Positions 9,336 through 18,749 of a stretch of DNA of 64,000 bases are shown here, one piece after another (the stretch's first letter is position 1; each line of letters starts with the position of its first letter). Made by a program: the position numbers and the translations under genes. The stretch spans positions 2,294,001 through 2,358,000 of the forward strand of contig NZ_CP014782.1 of assembly GCF_002005305.1 (NCBI RefSeq). Reading direction: 5' to 3'. Origin of the DNA: Shewanella psychrophila (GTDB taxonomy: Bacteria > Pseudomonadota > Gammaproteobacteria > Enterobacterales > Shewanellaceae). A model generated the notes under the pieces. The model had not been told where the DNA came from and ran no database searches. It saw only the letters and a program-made list of their open reading frames with translations.

Positions 9336-10493
9336 CTACAAGATCTGTCCGGCGCTCTCATCAAGCAAACGGCGGGCGATAATCAAACGCATGATCTCGT
9401 TAGTCCCTTCCAATATCTGATGTACCCGAACATCACGCACATGACGCTCTAAGGGATATTCACGAATATAGCCATAACCGCCATGCAGTTGCAACGCCGC
9501 ATCACACACTTGAAAACCGATATCGGTGGCGAAACGTTTCGCCATGGCGCAGTAAGCAGTGGCTTCGGGATCATCCATATCGAGTTTAAAGGCCGCTAAA
9601 CGCACCAATTGCCTTGCCGCCACTAACTCAGTCGCCATGTCGGCAAGTTTAAATTGCAGCGCCTGAAACGCGGCAATGGGCTTACCAAATTGCTTGCGCT
9701 CATTCATATATTGTGTGGCTCGCTCCAGGGCTGCTTGGGCGGTGCCCACAGAGCAGGTAGCAATATTGATGCGTCCGCCGTCTAAGCCCTTCATCGCAAA
9801 AGTAAAGCCTTGGCCCTCTTCACCTAATAAGTTTGCTACAGGTACCCGCACCTGCTCGAAGGTAACCTCACGGGTCGGCTGGGCATTCCAGCCCATCTTA
9901 TCTTCAGCCTTGCCGTAGGTGATACCTTTGGTATCGGCGGGCACCGCGATGGCAGAGATGCCTTTAGGGCCATCTTGTCCGGTACGGCACATGACCACCA
10001 ACATCTCTGTCGCCCCCGCACCTGAAATAAACATCTTGGCACCCGAGATCACATACTCATCGCCTTCTCTCACAGCTTTGGTCTTAAGGGATGCAGCATC
10101 GCTGCCCGCACCCGCTTCGGTTAAGCAATAAGAGGCCAGTTTCTGGCCAGTAGTTAATGACTCGGACCACTCTTGTTTCAAGGATTCGGTGCCGAAACTT
10201 GTCACCATCCAGGTCGCCATATTGTGTATGGTCAACATGGCTGTGGTTGCCGTACAGCCCATGGAAAGTTGCTCGAAGATAATCGATGAGTCGAGGCGAG
10301 AGAGTCCCATGCCGCCTTCACTTTCAGGTGAATAGAGCGAGCAGAAACCTAGCTCACCGGCGCGTTGAATGACATCTTTAGGGAAGTGGTGTTCTTTATC
10401 CCATTTAGCTGCAAATGGGGCAAGTTCGTCTTGTGAAAACTGCTGGGCTAGATCGGCAAATTGGCGCTGATCATCACTGAGGTTAAAATCCAT
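9336..10493 (-). CDS. Acyl-CoA dehydrogenase (isobutyryl/2-methylbutyryl-CoA type)
   Basis: FAD-dependent dehydrogenase of 385 aa, normal family length. It carries the signatures CLTEAGAGSDAAS, QLHGGYGYIREYPLERHVRDVRV and EGTNEIMR, which contains the catalytic-base glutamate used by short branched-chain acyl-CoA dehydrogenases. Operon position points to isobutyryl-CoA and 2-methylbutyryl-CoA as substrates. The isovaleryl-CoA enzyme is separately encoded at 55890. An unusually long 361-bp gap separates it from mmsA upstream. Confidence 0.9.
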   Translation of the reverse strand: MDFNLSDDQRQFADLAQQFSQDELAPFAAKWDKEHHFPKDVIQRAGELGFCSLYSPESEGGMGLSRLDSSIIFEQLSMGCTATTAMLTIHNMATWMVTSFGTESLKQEWSESLTTGQKLASYCLTEAGAGSDAASLKTKAVREGDEYVISGAKMFISGAGATEMLVVMCRTGQDGPKGISAIAVPADTKGITYGKAEDKMGWNAQPTREVTFEQVRVPVANLLGEEGQGFTFAMKGLDGGRINIATCSVGTAQAALERATQYMNERKQFGKPIAAFQALQFKLADMATELVAARQLVRLAAFKLDMDDPEATAYCAMAKRFATDIGFQVCDAALQLHGGYGYIREYPLERHVRDVRVHQILEGTNEIMRLIIARRLLDESAGQIL

Positions 10494-10854
10494 CGATGGT
10501 CTCCTAATTCGTTTTTTATTCTTGTTTTTCGTGTTGCTAGAAACTCAGTATCGAGGCTTGAGTGCATAGCTATGCTTAACTTGCAGGTTAAATGAAAGCC
10601 GTTGCTTCATTTGCGCTTATCACCTGCGGTGAGCTTATGTGCGGATACTGATGCGACACGCTGTAAATATATCCCTATACGCTCTGCGGTTTCATCCATG
10701 AAACCGAAGGTCACAGCCGCATCTACACCGGGTTACTATCTCTTCGATTGTGCTTTTTCGAAACTCATAACATGCCCAATAACTAATAACCCTCAGCTTT
10801 TACTTACCGCTTACAATTTACGGCTTAAAGCTAATAGCTCGCAGTTAAAATCGC
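10494..10854. other. 361-bp non-coding gap inside the operon
   Basis: No credible gene. A perfect hairpin CGGTTTCAT-CC-ATGAAACCG lies at 10687-10706, with smaller repeats nearby (AATGAA/TTCATT and CACC/GGTG pairs around 10590-10635). The mmsA end is built of degenerate GCTTA/TTAAAG words that resemble the spacer at 55140-55180. It could hold an internal promoter or mRNA-processing structure for the downstream genes. Confidence 0.5.
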
Positions 10855-12360
10855 CTATTTCAGGGTAATCGTCATGTTGGGCGCAGCATGCTCGGCGTCA
10901 CTGATCTGTGACTCGAACCAACGCGCCGTAATGGTCTTAGTTTCGGTATAAAAACGCACCGCCTGCTTGCCATAGGCATGCTGATCGCCATAGAAGCTGC
11001 CCTTCCATCCTGTAAAGGAGAAAAATGGCAGTGGTACAGGAATAGGCACATTGATCCCCACCTGACCCACTTCTATCTCGTGCTGATATTTACGGGCAAC
11101 CGCGCCACTGGCGGTAAAGATTGAAGTGCCGTTACCATAAGGGCTGGCATTGACTATCTCGATAGCCTCTTCCAGCGTCTCAGACTCCATGCAGCACAAC
11201 ACAGGGCCGAAGATTTCCTCTTTATAGATGGTCATTTCAGTAGTGACCTTGCTGAACACAGTCGGCCCGACCCAGTTACCGGACTCATAACCAGGCACAG
11301 AAAATTCAGAACCGTCCAGCAGACACGTAGCGCCCTCAGCCTTACCTTGTTCGATAAGCGACAACACTCGCGCTTTGGCTGCTGGGCTGATAAGTGGGCC
11401 ATAACCCGCCTCTTTATCATCCCACAGACCGGGTTTTACCTTAGCAATGGCTTCCTTGAGTTCAGGGATCCACTCTTTAGCCGCGCCGACAAATATTGCT
11501 ACAGACAGTGCCATGCAACGTTGACCCGCCGCGCCAACTGAGGCTCCGACTAAGTTATTGATCACTTGCTGCTTATTAGAATCTGGCATAATAACGCAGT
11601 GGTTCTTAGCGCCAGCAAAGGCCTGTACACGCTTAAGATTATCAGTACCCGTCTTGTAGATATATTGACCCACGCCCACAGAGCCTACGAAAGAAATCGC
11701 CTTAATATCCTGATGGCTAAGCAGCACATCCACTGCCGTCTTGTCACCGTGTACTAGCTGCAGCACGCCCTTAGGCGCACCAGCCTCTTCAAATAGTTCA
11801 ACCAGACGCTGAGGCGTCATGGGATCTTGCTCCGAAGGCTTGAGTACGAAGGTATTACCGCAGGCGATAGACAAGGGGAACATCCACAACGGGATCATGG
11901 CAGGGAAATTAAACGGCGTGATACCGGCACAGACGCCCAGAGGTTGGCTGTAACTGTATGTATCTATACTTCTGGCCACATTCTCGACGGTTTCACCCAT
12001 CAATAAAGTCGCGATATTACAGGCATGCTCGGCCACTTCTATACCACGCCAAACATCGCCTTTAGCATCATCAAACGTCTTACCCGTCTCCTGAGCCAGA
12101 ATAGTTGCCAGCTCATCATGGTGTTCTTTCAGCAGATGCTGATATCTGAACATCACCCGTGCACGCTCAGAAACAGGCACTTCTTTCCAGGTTTTGAAGG
12201 CAGATTTTGCGCTGGCGATAGCTGTTTCCACCTCTTGGACGGTAGCGGCGTTAATCATAGCTATGGTTTGATTATTGGCTGGATTCGTTACCGAGATCTG
12301 CTGTTCAGAGATGCCGTCTATAAATTGGCCGTCGATATAATGCTTCACTTGAGTGGTCAT
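10855..12360 (-). CDS. mmsA: Methylmalonate-semialdehyde dehydrogenase (CoA-acylating)
   Basis: Converts methylmalonate semialdehyde to propionyl-CoA and CO2 with NAD and CoA, the last step of valine degradation. 501 aa, the usual length. The catalytic cysteine is in GQRCMALSVAIFVG and PFNFPAMIP, FVGSVGVGQYIY and ETITARWFE-type segments are present. GGAAG 6 nt before the ATG at 12360 fixes the start; an in-frame ATG four codons upstream lacks a site. A terminator at 12442-12467 separates it from the thiolase gene, so it may have its own promoter. Confidence 0.95.
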   Translation of the reverse strand: MTTQVKHYIDGQFIDGISEQQISVTNPANNQTIAMINAATVQEVETAIASAKSAFKTWKEVPVSERARVMFRYQHLLKEHHDELATILAQETGKTFDDAKGDVWRGIEVAEHACNIATLLMGETVENVARSIDTYSYSQPLGVCAGITPFNFPAMIPLWMFPLSIACGNTFVLKPSEQDPMTPQRLVELFEEAGAPKGVLQLVHGDKTAVDVLLSHQDIKAISFVGSVGVGQYIYKTGTDNLKRVQAFAGAKNHCVIMPDSNKQQVINNLVGASVGAAGQRCMALSVAIFVGAAKEWIPELKEAIAKVKPGLWDDKEAGYGPLISPAAKARVLSLIEQGKAEGATCLLDGSEFSVPGYESGNWVGPTVFSKVTTEMTIYKEEIFGPVLCCMESETLEEAIEIVNASPYGNGTSIFTASGAVARKYQHEIEVGQVGINVPIPVPLPFFSFTGWKGSFYGDQHAYGKQAVRFYTETKTITARWFESQISDAEHAAPNMTITLK

Positions 12361-12441
12361 ATTGCTTCCCATTAAGACTGCTTATTTACTCACATAGTGT
12401 TCTGTTTAGTGTTCTGTTATTGGCGTTAATAACCAATAAAA

Positions 12442-12467
12442 AAGGCTTGTCTCTTCAGACAAGCCTT
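12442..12467 (-). terminator. Rho-independent terminator between thiolase gene and mmsA
   Basis: Perfect 11-bp stem AAGGCTTGTCT/AGACAAGCCTT with a 4-nt loop. On the minus strand it is followed by a T6 run, so it is a canonical terminator for the thiolase gene. It would end or attenuate transcription inside what otherwise looks like one seven-gene operon. Confidence 0.85.
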
Positions 12468-12477
12468 ATGGTTCAAC

Positions 12478-13668
12478 TTAAACTTCGATTGCCATGGCAG
12501 TGGCTTCGCCACCACCGATACAGAGCGATGCGACACCGCGCTTGAGTCCGCGGGCCTTGAGCGCATGTATCAATGTCACTAACAAGCGCGAACCCGAACA
12601 GCCAATAGGATGACCCAGTGCACAGGCGCCGCCATTGACGTTGACTTTAGATGCATCGAGTGAGAGTTCAGAGATGGCTAACATGGTCACCATGGCAAAG
12701 GCTTCGTTGATCTCAAACAGATCCACATCATCCTTATTCCAATTCAGCTTATCGAGCAGTTTATTCATGGCACCAACTGGTGCTGTGGTAAACAGTGATG
12801 GCTCTTGAGCATGAGTGGCATGACCCTTAATGCTGGCAAGTATCGGCAAACCCTGAATATTAGCCTGCTTCGCAGTCATCAACATAAGCGCCGCTGCGCC
12901 ATCTGAGATTGAGCTTGAGTTAGCGGCAGTAATTGTGCCATCTTTAGCAAAGGCTGGGCGCAGAGTTGGGATCTTATCGGGACGTGCATTACCCGGTTGC
13001 TCATCGGTATCGACTAAGGTATCGCCGCGGCGACTCGATACAGTGACTGGTGCTATCTCATCTTTAAATGCACCTGATTCGATGGCCTTATTGGCTTTAT
13101 CTAATGAGCTCAGAGAAAAAGCATCCATCTGCTCACGAGTAAGCTTGAATTCATCGGCTGTGTTTTGTGCAAACGTCCCCATAGCACCACCCGTATAGGC
13201 ATCTTCCAGACCATCTAAGAACATATGATCCAATACCTTACCGTGGCCCATACGCATGCCTCCTCGCGCTTTATCGAGCAAATAAGGTGCCTGACTCATG
13301 CTTTCCATGCCGCCAGCGATAACGATATCTGCACTGCCAGCCTTGATAAGATCATGGGCTAACATGACAGTCTTCATACCTGAGCCACAGACTTTATTGA
13401 CGGTAGTTGCGCCGACAGACAAAGGTAAATCAGCACCAAGGCTTGCTTGACGAGCCGGCGCCTGGCCAAGACCCGCTGGCAGTACACAGCCCATTAACAC
13501 CTCATCGACGGCGTCGGCAGCTACGCCAGTCTGCTCAATCAGACTCTTGATGGCTGTCGCGGCCAATTTAGGCGATGGGACGGTAGATAAGGATCCCTGA
13601 AACCCGCCCATAGGGGTGCGCTTAGCTGCCACAATGACGATCTCTTGACTCAATTGCTCTGTACTCAT
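12478..13668 (-). CDS. Acetyl-CoA C-acyltransferase (thiolase)
   Basis: A 396-aa thiolase with the acyl-enzyme cysteine in NKVCGSGMKTVM, the GGMESMSQAPY segment, and the C-terminal NVNGGACALGHPIGCSGSR with the second catalytic Cys and His. In this operon it should cleave 2-methylacetoacetyl-CoA into propionyl-CoA and acetyl-CoA (isoleucine branch), and possibly acetoacetyl-CoA. First gene of the operon, 90 bp downstream of a LiuR-type site. The Shewanella equivalent has been called ivdA; atoB-like by family. Confidence 0.92.
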   Translation of the reverse strand: MSTEQLSQEIVIVAAKRTPMGGFQGSLSTVPSPKLAATAIKSLIEQTGVAADAVDEVLMGCVLPAGLGQAPARQASLGADLPLSVGATTVNKVCGSGMKTVMLAHDLIKAGSADIVIAGGMESMSQAPYLLDKARGGMRMGHGKVLDHMFLDGLEDAYTGGAMGTFAQNTADEFKLTREQMDAFSLSSLDKANKAIESGAFKDEIAPVTVSSRRGDTLVDTDEQPGNARPDKIPTLRPAFAKDGTITAANSSSISDGAAALMLMTAKQANIQGLPILASIKGHATHAQEPSLFTTAPVGAMNKLLDKLNWNKDDVDLFEINEAFAMVTMLAISELSLDASKVNVNGGACALGHPIGCSGSRLLVTLIHALKARGLKRGVASLCIGGGEATAMAIEV

Positions 13669-13758
13669 TATCCACTCCGTCGTTTATCGACTAATTAGCG
13701 TCATCCAAAAATAGGTGATCTAGTTCAAGTTCTATAACTAAAGAATAGCACTGTGACG

Positions 13759-13774
13759 TTTACGCGAACGTAAA
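13759..13774 (-). promoter_or_regulatory. LiuR-type operator in front of the valine/isoleucine operon
   Basis: Minus-strand TTTACGTTCGCGTAAA, a 6-bp inverted repeat (TTTACG/CGTAAA) around TTCG, lies 90 bp before the thiolase start. The same 16-bp layout occurs before liuR at 55321. LiuR is a MerR-family repressor known to control branched-chain catabolism in Shewanella and relatives. The site itself is inferred from the shared pattern. Confidence 0.65.
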
Positions 13775-13928
13775 GCAAGCAGAAATAGTAATATAAGAAA
13801 GGAAACCAAGAAGTGATATTGTCACTCAAGATTTACACTCTTAACTGGCTTTTGGTTAACTCGAGGAAATAGGCGAGCTAGCTTAAATTGCTAGCCCTTG
13901 TACAGATGGGGATTAGTAGAATAGCCTA

Positions 13929-14378
13929 CTAGAGTGCTGCGCCTTGTTTCAATTGGCACAGTCTGTACTCTGACTCGCTCTTATGACGATACCCTTCTAT
14001 CAATACTTGTTTTTTCTCATCGCTGGTGTCTTGGGTTATCGCGCCTTCATTGCGCAAATTTGTTGTAATTTGTCCGTCACTCATCTTTGGCTTGTTACAA
14101 GACGAAGTGCTTTTATCTCGGCTCAGACATTGACGGTACTTATCATTTTTCTTATTGATATAGTTCCGAATTGCCATCTCCTTTTCCGTTTGAGTCATAG
14201 AGCCCTTGAGCACGCCACTTTTTGTTAGCATTGGCTCTAATGACCATATATCGACAACGGGTAACGGCTGCTGACAAACCTGAGCTAACTTGGCCTTAGC
14301 TAATGCTGGAGTCGCCATAATGGCTAACACAGAGACATTCAATAAGAGTACGGCAATTAATTTTATTGGTTTCATCAT
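13929..14378 (-). CDS. Secreted protein of unknown function
   Basis: A 149-aa product with a clear Sec signal peptide (MMKPIKLIAVLLLNV... cleaved after TPALA, near residue 27). The mature part is basic and polar with five cysteines (QVC, YRQC, SSC, RLC and one more pattern of spaced Cys) that could form disulfides in the periplasm. GGGTAG lies just before two adjacent ATG codons. I recognise no family. It stands alone between the thiolase gene and the M6 protease. Confidence 0.7.
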   Translation of the reverse strand: MMKPIKLIAVLLLNVSVLAIMATPALAKAKLAQVCQQPLPVVDIWSLEPMLTKSGVLKGSMTQTEKEMAIRNYINKKNDKYRQCLSRDKSTSSCNKPKMSDGQITTNLRNEGAITQDTSDEKKQVLIEGYRHKSESEYRLCQLKQGAAL

Positions 14379-14433
14379 CTACCCATTTTTCACTATCTTA
14401 GTTATACCAATCAATGTTTGTTTTCGACAATAA

Positions 14434-14457
14434 AAAAGCGCTGAAATCAGCGCTTTT
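14434..14457 (-). terminator. Terminator after the M6 protease gene
   Basis: Stem AAAAGCGCTGA/TCAGCGCTTTT with a 2-nt loop and a T-rich tail on the minus strand, 39 bp past the protease stop. Confidence 0.85.
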
Positions 14458-14495
14458 ATTAAGCCCTATCAGCAAGGGCTTAGCTTACTTCATCA

Positions 14496-16826
14496 TTAAC
14501 GATAAATATAAACAGAACCTACGCTTCTGTCTTTACTCTGATTGAGCAAACGAACCTTCAGGCCATAGGTCGGAACATTACGACCCGCATCAGGAATATC
14601 AGTGCCGATATACCTTCTACGGTCATTGAACAGACGTTGACCACGAACTCGGTTATCACGAAGTGTGATGCCGTACTGTTCTTCAAGATCTAAGAACATC
14701 TTGTCATTTCTGTCTATGCTGAATGTCGCATCATGGATCTGATACTTAGTTGATGCTGGTGCGCCATCACTCCACATAAGTGTCTTCTGATCTGCATCGA
14801 CAACCCCTAAGAAGCCATCACCTGGGTGAATACCTACCCAGTTGTCTGAATACTTGTTATCAACATACCAGATTAGAAGACCTTCTTCGTAGGCCATTGT
14901 CTCACCTGCAGCATTGATGTGGGCAAGGCCACTATCTACGCCATGATGAGTACGCCATTCAAGCAAGTAATAATGATCCGTATAGTTACTACCTGTATCA
15001 GCCATAAAGCCAGCAAAGCTAAATGGCTCAGAAGCTGAGTCATCGGCATTAGCGCTAACAACAGCTACACTGTCTAGCTCGACACTTAAATCATCGATAT
15101 AGATACCCGCATTTGCCACACCAGGATCTGTGCCGTAAATAACTGTGATATCCACCATCTGACCCGCAAAGCTAGTCAGATCAAATTCTGCATCTATCCA
15201 ACCATTTGATGTACCAGTAATACCATTGCCCAAGTTATTGCCATTTGGATTGGTATCTGTGGTCAATGCACCTGGGATAGTAAATAGCCCTTCTGAGGTT
15301 TCAACTGCCAGATATGCATAATCCCAATCGGCTTCGATGTCATACCAAGTCTTAAACTTAACAACAACTGAGGTTGCATCGGTTAAATCCACTGAAGTTG
15401 ACATACGATTATCGAGATCATTTCCTGAACCACTAAAGTAAGCATATTGACCACTCACAGGAGTAGTGATCAGACTCTCTTTTTGAGGCAGGTTAATACG
15501 AATGGCATCATGGTTTGTGCCCTTACTTGACGCTTGGTCGAGTAAGCCTTGAACACCACTGCGTGGGATATCATCGAAGTTAACTGTGGCGCCGTGTAAC
15601 CAGTTACCGCCCAGAGAACCCTGTAGCTGCTCCTTGGCCCAAGCACTGAAACCTGTTGGCTCTGTGCCACCTAGACGACCCGCCCAGCTACCAGAAGACA
15701 TCACTGACCACATAGAAACAGGCTCACCTTTACCTGTATATTGAGTATCGTACTCATCAGGTAGACCTAGATCATGGCCATATTCATGGCTAATCACACC
15801 AACAGCACTATCGATAGGTGCAATAGTGTAATCATAAGCAACCATAGCTCCGCCCCAATAAGGAGCGTCAGATGTTGCACCAGGAATCGCCCAGACACCA
15901 CCTAGATTCCAGCGATGTGCCCAGATAGCATCTTCGCCAAGTTGACCACCGCCGGCTTCTTCGCCCACACTCGAATGGAACACCATCACGTGATCCACCA
16001 GACCATCGGCTTCCCAGAAATCGCCATCACCATCGAGATCGTATCTATCTTCAATATCAAACTGAGAGAGATCGACACTTGGATCAGCAGATGCTGCAGC
16101 CAATGCTTCACGGATTAAGCTACGTGCGTCGCCATCTGGGTTGCCACCATAGTAAGCCGCATTTTCTGTAGCCATATACCAACCCGCTACGTCACCAGTG
16201 AGTGAGTAACTACCACCAGACTGCTTCTCATAAAACTGAGTAAATGAATTTGCATGATGTCCGTTAGGGGCTACCCAGCCCTCGGCACCGAACAAGATCT
16301 CACGATAATGCTCTTGATTATAATCTTCATAATACATGCCGCTATCTTCCGGCAAAATTGAGTTATGAGGGAAATCAGGGAACTCCATCAAGATAGCCAG
16401 CACTCGGCCCTGTCGAGTTTCACCGCTATAATCTTCCAACATAATGTTGTCAGGACGGTTTCTACGGGATGAACCTAATTTACCCGGCTTCTCCCCTCTG
16501 CCCTTACGAGCTTTCTTACCACTTGATTTTATTTCGCTATCCATGGCGAAATTGCTCGTCGCTTCGGCATCTAAGTTCGCAGCTCTCTGCGCCTCTTCCT
16601 GTTGACGAGTGTGTAGGAAACCCCGTAAGGCGACCTCAGCATCCTTATAAGATGCCCCTTGAGAAATTTTTCCTGATTTTTTTAACATTTGAATCAGTCT
16701 TTGCTCATCGGCAATGACCAGATCGAATGCACCTGATTGATGTGAATGTTCACGCTCTGCTGCGAGCGCATTACCTGATAATCCTGCTAGCGCTATGGCT
16801 AGTGGCAATAGTTTTTTATTCAACAC
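14496..16826 (-). CDS. Immune inhibitor A-type M6 zinc metalloprotease
   Basis: Secreted protease of 776 aa with a signal peptide (cleaved near residue 22, NALAA). After a propeptide-like charged region (to ~130) comes the M6 catalytic domain, with the zinc site HEYGH at 347-351 followed by LPDEYD and a calcium-type loop DLDGDGDFWE at 264-273. A MAM/jelly-roll-like beta domain and a C-terminal cap follow, as in InhA. No PKD repeats, unlike Vibrio PrtV. Family members degrade extracellular proteins and host peptides. A 5' leader of about 100 bp contains a 7-bp inverted pair (16869-16875/16909-16915). Confidence 0.92.
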   Translation of the reverse strand: MLNKKLLPLAIALAGLSGNALAAEREHSHQSGAFDLVIADEQRLIQMLKKSGKISQGASYKDAEVALRGFLHTRQQEEAQRAANLDAEATSNFAMDSEIKSSGKKARKGRGEKPGKLGSSRRNRPDNIMLEDYSGETRQGRVLAILMEFPDFPHNSILPEDSGMYYEDYNQEHYREILFGAEGWVAPNGHHANSFTQFYEKQSGGSYSLTGDVAGWYMATENAAYYGGNPDGDARSLIREALAAASADPSVDLSQFDIEDRYDLDGDGDFWEADGLVDHVMVFHSSVGEEAGGGQLGEDAIWAHRWNLGGVWAIPGATSDAPYWGGAMVAYDYTIAPIDSAVGVISHEYGHDLGLPDEYDTQYTGKGEPVSMWSVMSSGSWAGRLGGTEPTGFSAWAKEQLQGSLGGNWLHGATVNFDDIPRSGVQGLLDQASSKGTNHDAIRINLPQKESLITTPVSGQYAYFSGSGNDLDNRMSTSVDLTDATSVVVKFKTWYDIEADWDYAYLAVETSEGLFTIPGALTTDTNPNGNNLGNGITGTSNGWIDAEFDLTSFAGQMVDITVIYGTDPGVANAGIYIDDLSVELDSVAVVSANADDSASEPFSFAGFMADTGSNYTDHYYLLEWRTHHGVDSGLAHINAAGETMAYEEGLLIWYVDNKYSDNWVGIHPGDGFLGVVDADQKTLMWSDGAPASTKYQIHDATFSIDRNDKMFLDLEEQYGITLRDNRVRGQRLFNDRRRYIGTDIPDAGRNVPTYGLKVRLLNQSKDRSVGSVYIYR

Positions 16827-17332
16827 GTGAATCCCCTGCGTTAACTTCCAATTGTTGAGATAGAGTTCTGCCTCGGAGTACTAGTTTTGCGCTAGCTTTT
16901 TTATGAATCGAGGCAAGGTAAAAACTCTACCTGAAGGGGGACAACCTCAACAACAAAATAACAACATATCATTCACAAGTTGTACTTATTTAGCTAAATG
17001 CTAATGCTTTAGTCTAAATTTGAAATGAGTGGGATCATTGAGCTTGGTCAAAGTGATAATCCATGCTTATAAACTGAGGACTTAGCATGCTGTTTCTATT
17101 TATTTTGAAAGTTTCAGATGATAAACACGTCTGTAAATTAGCGTGTTTTACTGACAAAACAGCCGGTACTTTAGACTTACCTAAGGCGATAAGTTATAGC
17201 CTTAGCAACTAGAATAAGGTTAAGTGTAAACCTGCTATTCCATAATCCAATGTTTAAACCCTGAGTCCTGAGCTTGCATAAAATAAAAGCCACATTAAGT
17301 GGCTTTATCTTCAAAGCGTCAATCTAAAGAGG
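16827..17332. other. 506-bp intergenic region, protease promoter side
   Basis: No supportable gene. Contains the leader of the M6 protease with the weak inverted pair TGCCTCG/CGAGGCA, generally AT-rich sequence, and at its far end the metA terminator (17287-17307). Confidence 0.5.
17287..17307 (-). terminator. Terminator after metA
   Basis: Stem AAAGCCAC/GTGGCTTT with a 5-nt loop, then TTATTTTA on the minus strand, 26 bp beyond the metA stop. Confidence 0.8.
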
Positions 17333-18277
17333 TTACTCCCCCACTTCCCAAGGAGTAATGGCACTCATATCATCTAAGTTATATGGGGTTAACTGATACA
17401 CATAATAATTGAGCCAATTACTGACCAACAAGCTGCCATGTCCATGCCAGCGTGCAACGGGTTCCTGTTCTGGATCGTCATCTCGAAAATAGTTTTGCGG
17501 AATTTCAGGCTCAAACCCCTCGGCAAGATCACGAAGGTATTCATCCTTAAGAGTCATCTTCTGATACTCAGGATGGCCCATCACAAACAAATTTCGACTA
17601 TTGGTACTGAGCACCATATAGGCACCGGCTTCATCTGATTCCGTTAACACTTGCAGCCCAGGGTGGGCCTTAAGCTCATCGATATCCATCTGAGCAAAGC
17701 GAGAATGTGGTGCTAAGAACTCATCATCGAAACCGCGCAACAAAGGGTAATGTTGACAGGTACGCTGATGAAGAAACACACCTGAACGTTTCGCCTTGAG
17801 TAGTTTCCTATTCAAACCATACAGATGGTAAAGAGCGGCATGGGCAGCCCAACATAGAAACAGTACCGAGGTAACGTGGCGTTGGGACCAATCTATAATC
17901 TCACGTATATGATCCCAATAGGTTACATCTTCAAACTCTATCTGCCCCAGAGGCGCACCAGTGATGATGAGTCCATCGTAATTTTTATGTCTAAGCGCCT
18001 CAAAATCCCGATAGAAATTATTCATATGATCGATAGAAGTATGCTTAGACTCTTTATCATGGATCCGCAGTAAGTCCACATCCACCTGCAGTGGCGTGTT
18101 ACCCAAAAGACGCAGTAACTGAGTCTCTGTTTCAATCTTATTGGGCATCAGATTCAAGATCAGCACTTTCATCGGACGTATGTCCTGATTCGCGGCCCGA
18201 GTCTCGGACATAACGAAAATATTTTCTGACTCTAAAATCTCTGCCGCGGGCAAATTATCGGGAATTTTAACCGGCAT
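17333..18277 (-). CDS. metA: Homoserine O-succinyltransferase
   Basis: First committed enzyme of methionine synthesis: transfers the succinyl group from succinyl-CoA to homoserine. 314 aa. The catalytic Cys142 (LFLCWAAHA), His235 and Glu237 (MGHPEYQ) fall at the same numbers as in E. coli MetA, which supports the start at 18277 (MPVKIPDNLP). An in-frame ATG four codons upstream would break this register. Single-gene unit with its own terminator; I found no MetJ-type box in the short upstream spacer. Confidence 0.96.
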   Translation of the reverse strand: MPVKIPDNLPAAEILESENIFVMSETRAANQDIRPMKVLILNLMPNKIETETQLLRLLGNTPLQVDVDLLRIHDKESKHTSIDHMNNFYRDFEALRHKNYDGLIITGAPLGQIEFEDVTYWDHIREIIDWSQRHVTSVLFLCWAAHAALYHLYGLNRKLLKAKRSGVFLHQRTCQHYPLLRGFDDEFLAPHSRFAQMDIDELKAHPGLQVLTESDEAGAYMVLSTNSRNLFVMGHPEYQKMTLKDEYLRDLAEGFEPEIPQNYFRDDDPEQEPVARWHGHGSLLVSNWLNYYVYQLTPYNLDDMSAITPWEVGE

Positions 18278-18347
18278 ACAGCGCCTCATCCTCTATCATT
18301 GATTAAACCAAGTAGTAGATAATGCGCCGCTGAATCATTGATCCGAC

Positions 18348-18749
18348 TTAGCTACCCACCTTATCTACCATGATAGACATAGGCTCTGGCGAACCTACAT
18401 CTATGTTGTACGCTTGAGTATTAATAAACATCAGCTTGTCATCGAGGCGAATGCTTGCTCCTATCGCGTAGGTATGACCCGCCTCAAATTGATCTCTGTT
18501 TATCAAGAAATGAAAGGGAGCAGGAGACGTGACATCACTTCTCTCAACCTCAGCCATTACCACTGCAGGCACATCCATCAAGGACACATCTTTTACCTGA
18601 ACCGTTAATACCGCATCTTGTGGCAAAGCGATACGCTCCTTGTACCAAATCTCCCCTTGTATCTCGACAACCGCATTAGGTGTTGCGCAACCAACTAAAG
18701 TTGCAGCAGCCATGACCAAAGGTAAAACTAGTTTCAACCATTTTTTCAT
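18348..18749 (-). CDS. YbaY-like (YscW family) lipoprotein
   Basis: A 133-aa predicted outer-membrane lipoprotein with lipobox LVGC near residue 20, followed by an all-beta domain (GEIWYKERIALPQDAVLTV...) characteristic of the YbaY/YscW family. Biological role is unclear; type III relatives are pilotins. AGGAGA precedes the ATG at 18749, six codons inside the longest frame. A second member of the family is encoded at 28055. Confidence 0.85.
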   Translation of the reverse strand: MKKWLKLVLPLVMAAATLVGCATPNAVVEIQGEIWYKERIALPQDAVLTVQVKDVSLMDVPAVVMAEVERSDVTSPAPFHFLINRDQFEAGHTYAIGASIRLDDKLMFINTQAYNIDVGSPEPMSIMVDKVGS

